In this document: positions 14,726 to 16,381 of the stretch, in pieces
Layout of the letters: each line of letters begins with the position of its first letter
Position numbering within the stretch: position 1 is the stretch's first letter
NCBI GenBank assembly: GCA_010028775.1
Contig: RHAF01000025.1
Span: 1-16,381 of the forward strand
Length of the DNA stretch: 16,381 nucleotides
Origin: Verrucomicrobiota bacterium
Lineage (GTDB): Bacteria > Verrucomicrobiota > Verrucomicrobiia > Methylacidiphilales > Verrucolacustridaceae
Direction of reading: 5' to 3'
Notes under the pieces: model-generated
What the model was told of the DNA's origin: nothing
The model's input: only the letters and a program-made list of their open reading frames with translations
Database searches by the model: none
Made by a program: the position numbers and the translations under genes

Positions 14726-14878
14726 ATGGACGAAGCACACACCGGATTGGGTTTAATTTTTCTTTTGGCCGCCTTCGCCGTCTGCGGGGGAATCGTCATC
14801 TGGTTGATCGTCTCCGAGGGCGTACGCCACAGCCGGACCGACGGTCAGGAATCCTCCGGATCCCACTCCTCGCACTAA
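14726..14878 (+). CDS. Small single-pass membrane protein, function unknown
   Basis: A 50-residue frame starts at the ATG at 14726 and ends with TAA at 14876-14878. The product has a short acidic start (MDEAHTG), one hydrophobic helix (about 8-29, 'LGLIFLLAAFAVCGGIVIWL'), then a polar His/Ser-rich tail (EGVRHSRTDGQ... to SGSHSSH). I do not recognise a family. It fills the space between the peptidase stop (42 bases upstream, same strand) and the stop of the next, convergent gene (one base away), which favours a real gene. Against it, there is no clear ribosome binding site. It may be co-transcribed with the peptidase. The Gly-Gly pair lies inside the helix and is not a C39 double-glycine leader site. 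Confidence 0.55.
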   Translation: MDEAHTGLGLIFLLAAFAVCGGIVIWLIVSEGVRHSRTDGQESSGSHSSH

Positions 14879-14879
14879 A

Positions 14880-16381
14880 TCAAGGCAGCAGGTTGACCCG
14901 GACAAAGCAACTGACCGTATCAGCGGCGACCGGAACGGTCACCGTGCTGGTTCCTGAGATGCTGGGTGTGACGACATCCCCCGCATTCTGCCATGAACTG
15001 GTCCCCAGTTGGGTCGCTGTCTGGACCTGATACCTTTTCCCCGCCACCGAGGGCCAGGAAATCGTCAGGCTCGTCCCGCTACGGCTCATCTCCCCCACCT
15101 TGAAGCTGGACCCCGCATTTCTTGGATCCGTTCCCAAAGCGTACTCCTGGAGGTTGGTAAATCCGTCCCCGTCCGCATCGGCCGAGGCGGAAACCCCCGA
15201 AGTCGTGCCGAAAAACTCGATCCACCAGCCGTTGGGAATTCCCTCCGTCATAGGGTTGTAAACCACATCCGCAGCGGAGAGGATCGTCACCAAATTGGTT
15301 TGGGATTCCGAAAAAGTCATCTCGCCGACATAGAGGTTGCGCTCCAAACCAGCACCGGCATTGAGGTTGTAAACCGCCAGTTGGCTGATGGCCCCGCTTC
15401 CCCCCAGGGTTCCGGTCAGAGAACTACCCCCAATATTCATGCTATAGGTGTTCGGGCTGGTAAGTGAAACGGTGATGAGAAACCCGTCACCTTTGTAAGA
15501 CCATGACGTATCGCGGTTCGAGATGGAGTCATCCACGTAGTAGTTGGTCAATCCCCCGATAAAATAGAAATTCAGCCGGTTTGAACCGGAAGAGTTTGCC
15601 AAGGCCATGCCAACTCTGGCCCCATTATCGATCCAATTGTTGTCGAAGCGAAGCGTTAGGACATCTCCTGATTTCATCAGGGCAGGAATATTACGGCTCG
15701 CACGGGCCGACCCCCCCCCGCTGGCAAACATGCCAAATCCATTCACCGCGCCCACGCTCATGTTGGTGTGGCTGGCATCCGCACGGAAAAAGCCCGCCGT
15801 TCCGCTATTACTAAAACTCCACGCCCCGAAACCGTTTCCGCCTGACGAACCATCATTCCAGCCAGACGCATATCCGGAGTTGGTCGCACTATCCCGCCCG
15901 GTCTGGAGCGAGGCCTGGGGATAATCCGAACTGAAATTGATTCGGTTGGTTCCCGTGGCCAGGGAAATCAGATTGCTCCACGCCCACCCGGAAGAGTTGG
16001 TCTGCCCGGTGAAGGGAATCATGCCCGTCAAGCCGTTCAGCGAATTGCTCCAGCGCACCCCGTTGGTCAGCCCCAACCCCGCTTGCCCACGGAACGTATA
16101 GGAAGGATTGGTGGTGTTCACCGCAAAGCCGGGACTGACCAAACGCATGGAGTAGTTGGAGAGAGCCGAGAAATAGGTGGTTGCGTAGACCGGCAAGGAC
16201 GGAGCGGAGCTTCCGGTCACATTATCCGCCGTCACCGTATAGCTGTAGGTCGTGTCGGGCAGACATCCGGTATCCAGATGACTCGTTCCGGTGACAGAGG
16301 CAATCAGGTTGCCATCCCGAAAAACCGTGTATCCCGATGCCGTGGCCGAAGGACTCCAACTCAACGAAACGGAGTTGGTGG
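14880..16381 (-). CDS. Modular secreted/surface protein, C-terminal part (5' end outside window)
   Basis: The open frame enters from the right edge and gives 499 residues. Modules, N to C: the end of a fibronectin type III domain (16381 to about 16175, 'VSLSWSPSATASGYTVFRDG'); a beta domain about 16157-15915 with 'NTTNPSYTFRGQA' and 'ATGTNRINFSSD'; a jelly-roll-like domain about 15896-15297 ('YASGWNDGSSGGNGFGAWSF', 'DNNWIDNGARVGMAL', 'LNFYFIGGLTNYYVDD'), possibly carbohydrate-binding; a short Asp-rich calcium-type repeat 'DADGDGFTNLQEYALGTDP' (15182-15120); and a final beta domain starting 'ISWPSVAGKRYQVQTAT'. The last two are typical C-termini of verrucomicrobial exported proteins. No LPxTG or PEP-CTERM anchor is seen. 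Ser, Gly, Asn and Thr are abundant. A nine-G run lies at 15711-15719. The catalytic or adhesive part, if any, would be upstream, outside the window. Confidence 0.8.
   Translation of the reverse strand, partial: TNSVSLSWSPSATASGYTVFRDGNLIASVTGTSHLDTGCLPDTTYSYTVTADNVTGSSAPSLPVYATTYFSALSNYSMRLVSPGFAVNTTNPSYTFRGQAGLGLTNGVRWSNSLNGLTGMIPFTGQTNSSGWAWSNLISLATGTNRINFSSDYPQASLQTGRDSATNSGYASGWNDGSSGGNGFGAWSFSNSGTAGFFRADASHTNMSVGAVNGFGMFASGGGSARASRNIPALMKSGDVLTLRFDNNWIDNGARVGMALANSSGSNRLNFYFIGGLTNYYVDDSISNRDTSWSYKGDGFLITVSLTSPNTYSMNIGGSSLTGTLGGSGAISQLAVYNLNAGAGLERNLYVGEMTFSESQTNLVTILSAADVVYNPMTEGIPNGWWIEFFGTTSGVSASADADGDGFTNLQEYALGTDPRNAGSSFKVGEMSRSGTSLTISWPSVAGKRYQVQTATQLGTSSWQNAGDVVTPSISGTSTVTVPVAADTVSCFVRVNLLP
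15711..15719 (-). repeat. Homopolymeric G(9) tract inside the surface-protein gene
   Basis: Nine consecutive C on the plus strand (G on the coding strand) encode Gly-Gly-Gly in 'MFASGGGSARAS'. It is the longest single-base run I found here; the next G/C runs are seven bases. Adding one base brings TAA in frame seven codons after the tract; losing one brings TGA in frame about ten codons on. Either change would remove the C-terminal 270 or so residues, so this has the form of a slipped-strand switch. Confidence 0.6.

Noticed and set aside
14726..14878. Gly-Gly pair in the microprotein as a C39 double-glycine leader cleavage site
   Set aside because: The pair sits in the middle of the hydrophobic helix without the charged leader consensus, and the neighbouring peptidase is exported and not part of an ABC transporter.

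Overview
This window is chromosomal DNA from a Gram-negative bacterium, most likely a member of Verrucomicrobiota. Four things point there: (1) lpxC is fused to fabZ and followed by lpxA, the same lpxC-fabZ-lpxA order as in Chlamydiae; (2) IspG is the long three-domain form; (3) a secreted C39-like peptidase of a kind I associate with this phylum is present; (4) the last gene ends in the D-x-D-x-DGFTNLQEYALGTDP segment plus 'SWPSVAGKRYQVQ' beta domain typical of verrucomicrobial surface proteins. The assignment rests on recognition of protein families, not on a search.

Layout. 1-1833 (minus): the lipid A genes lpxC-fabZ (fusion) and lpxA, the latter running off the left edge. 1911-2450 (plus): a short recO, divergent from lpxC. 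2451-2574: a small convergent intergenic gap with one imperfect hairpin. 2575-9761 (minus): a tightly packed run read as purA, uppS, cdsA, dxr, rseP, ispG, in which every junction overlaps or is separated by a single base. 9810-12311 (minus): lptD, 48 bases upstream of purA, preceded by a 103-base AT-rich gap. 12415-13338 (minus): nadA. 13430-14683 (plus): a secreted papain-fold (C39-like) cysteine peptidase. 14726-14878 (plus): a 50-residue single-pass membrane protein. 14880-16381 (minus): the C-terminal part of a large modular surface protein.

How the genes fit together. The window is largely an envelope-building region. Dxr and IspG are the second and the penultimate enzymes of the MEP isoprenoid pathway. 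UppS turns the resulting isoprenoids into the undecaprenyl carrier for cell wall and polysaccharide assembly. CdsA makes CDP-diacylglycerol for phospholipids. LpxA and LpxC-FabZ start lipid A synthesis, LptD inserts LPS into the outer membrane, and RseP is the intramembrane protease usually tied to envelope quality control. PurA, NadA and RecO are housekeeping passengers. No mobile element, CRISPR array, tRNA, rRNA or phage gene was seen.

No wholly new system is evident. The points most worth a second look are: a nine-G tract inside the surface protein that would switch it off on slippage; an ideal ribosome binding site in front of lpxC that faces a 16-codon out-of-frame ORF rather than lpxC; the peptidase and microprotein pair; a chain of five coupled junctions; a lysine-to-asparagine change in the predicted GTP-binding motif of PurA; and a cysteine-free LptD.
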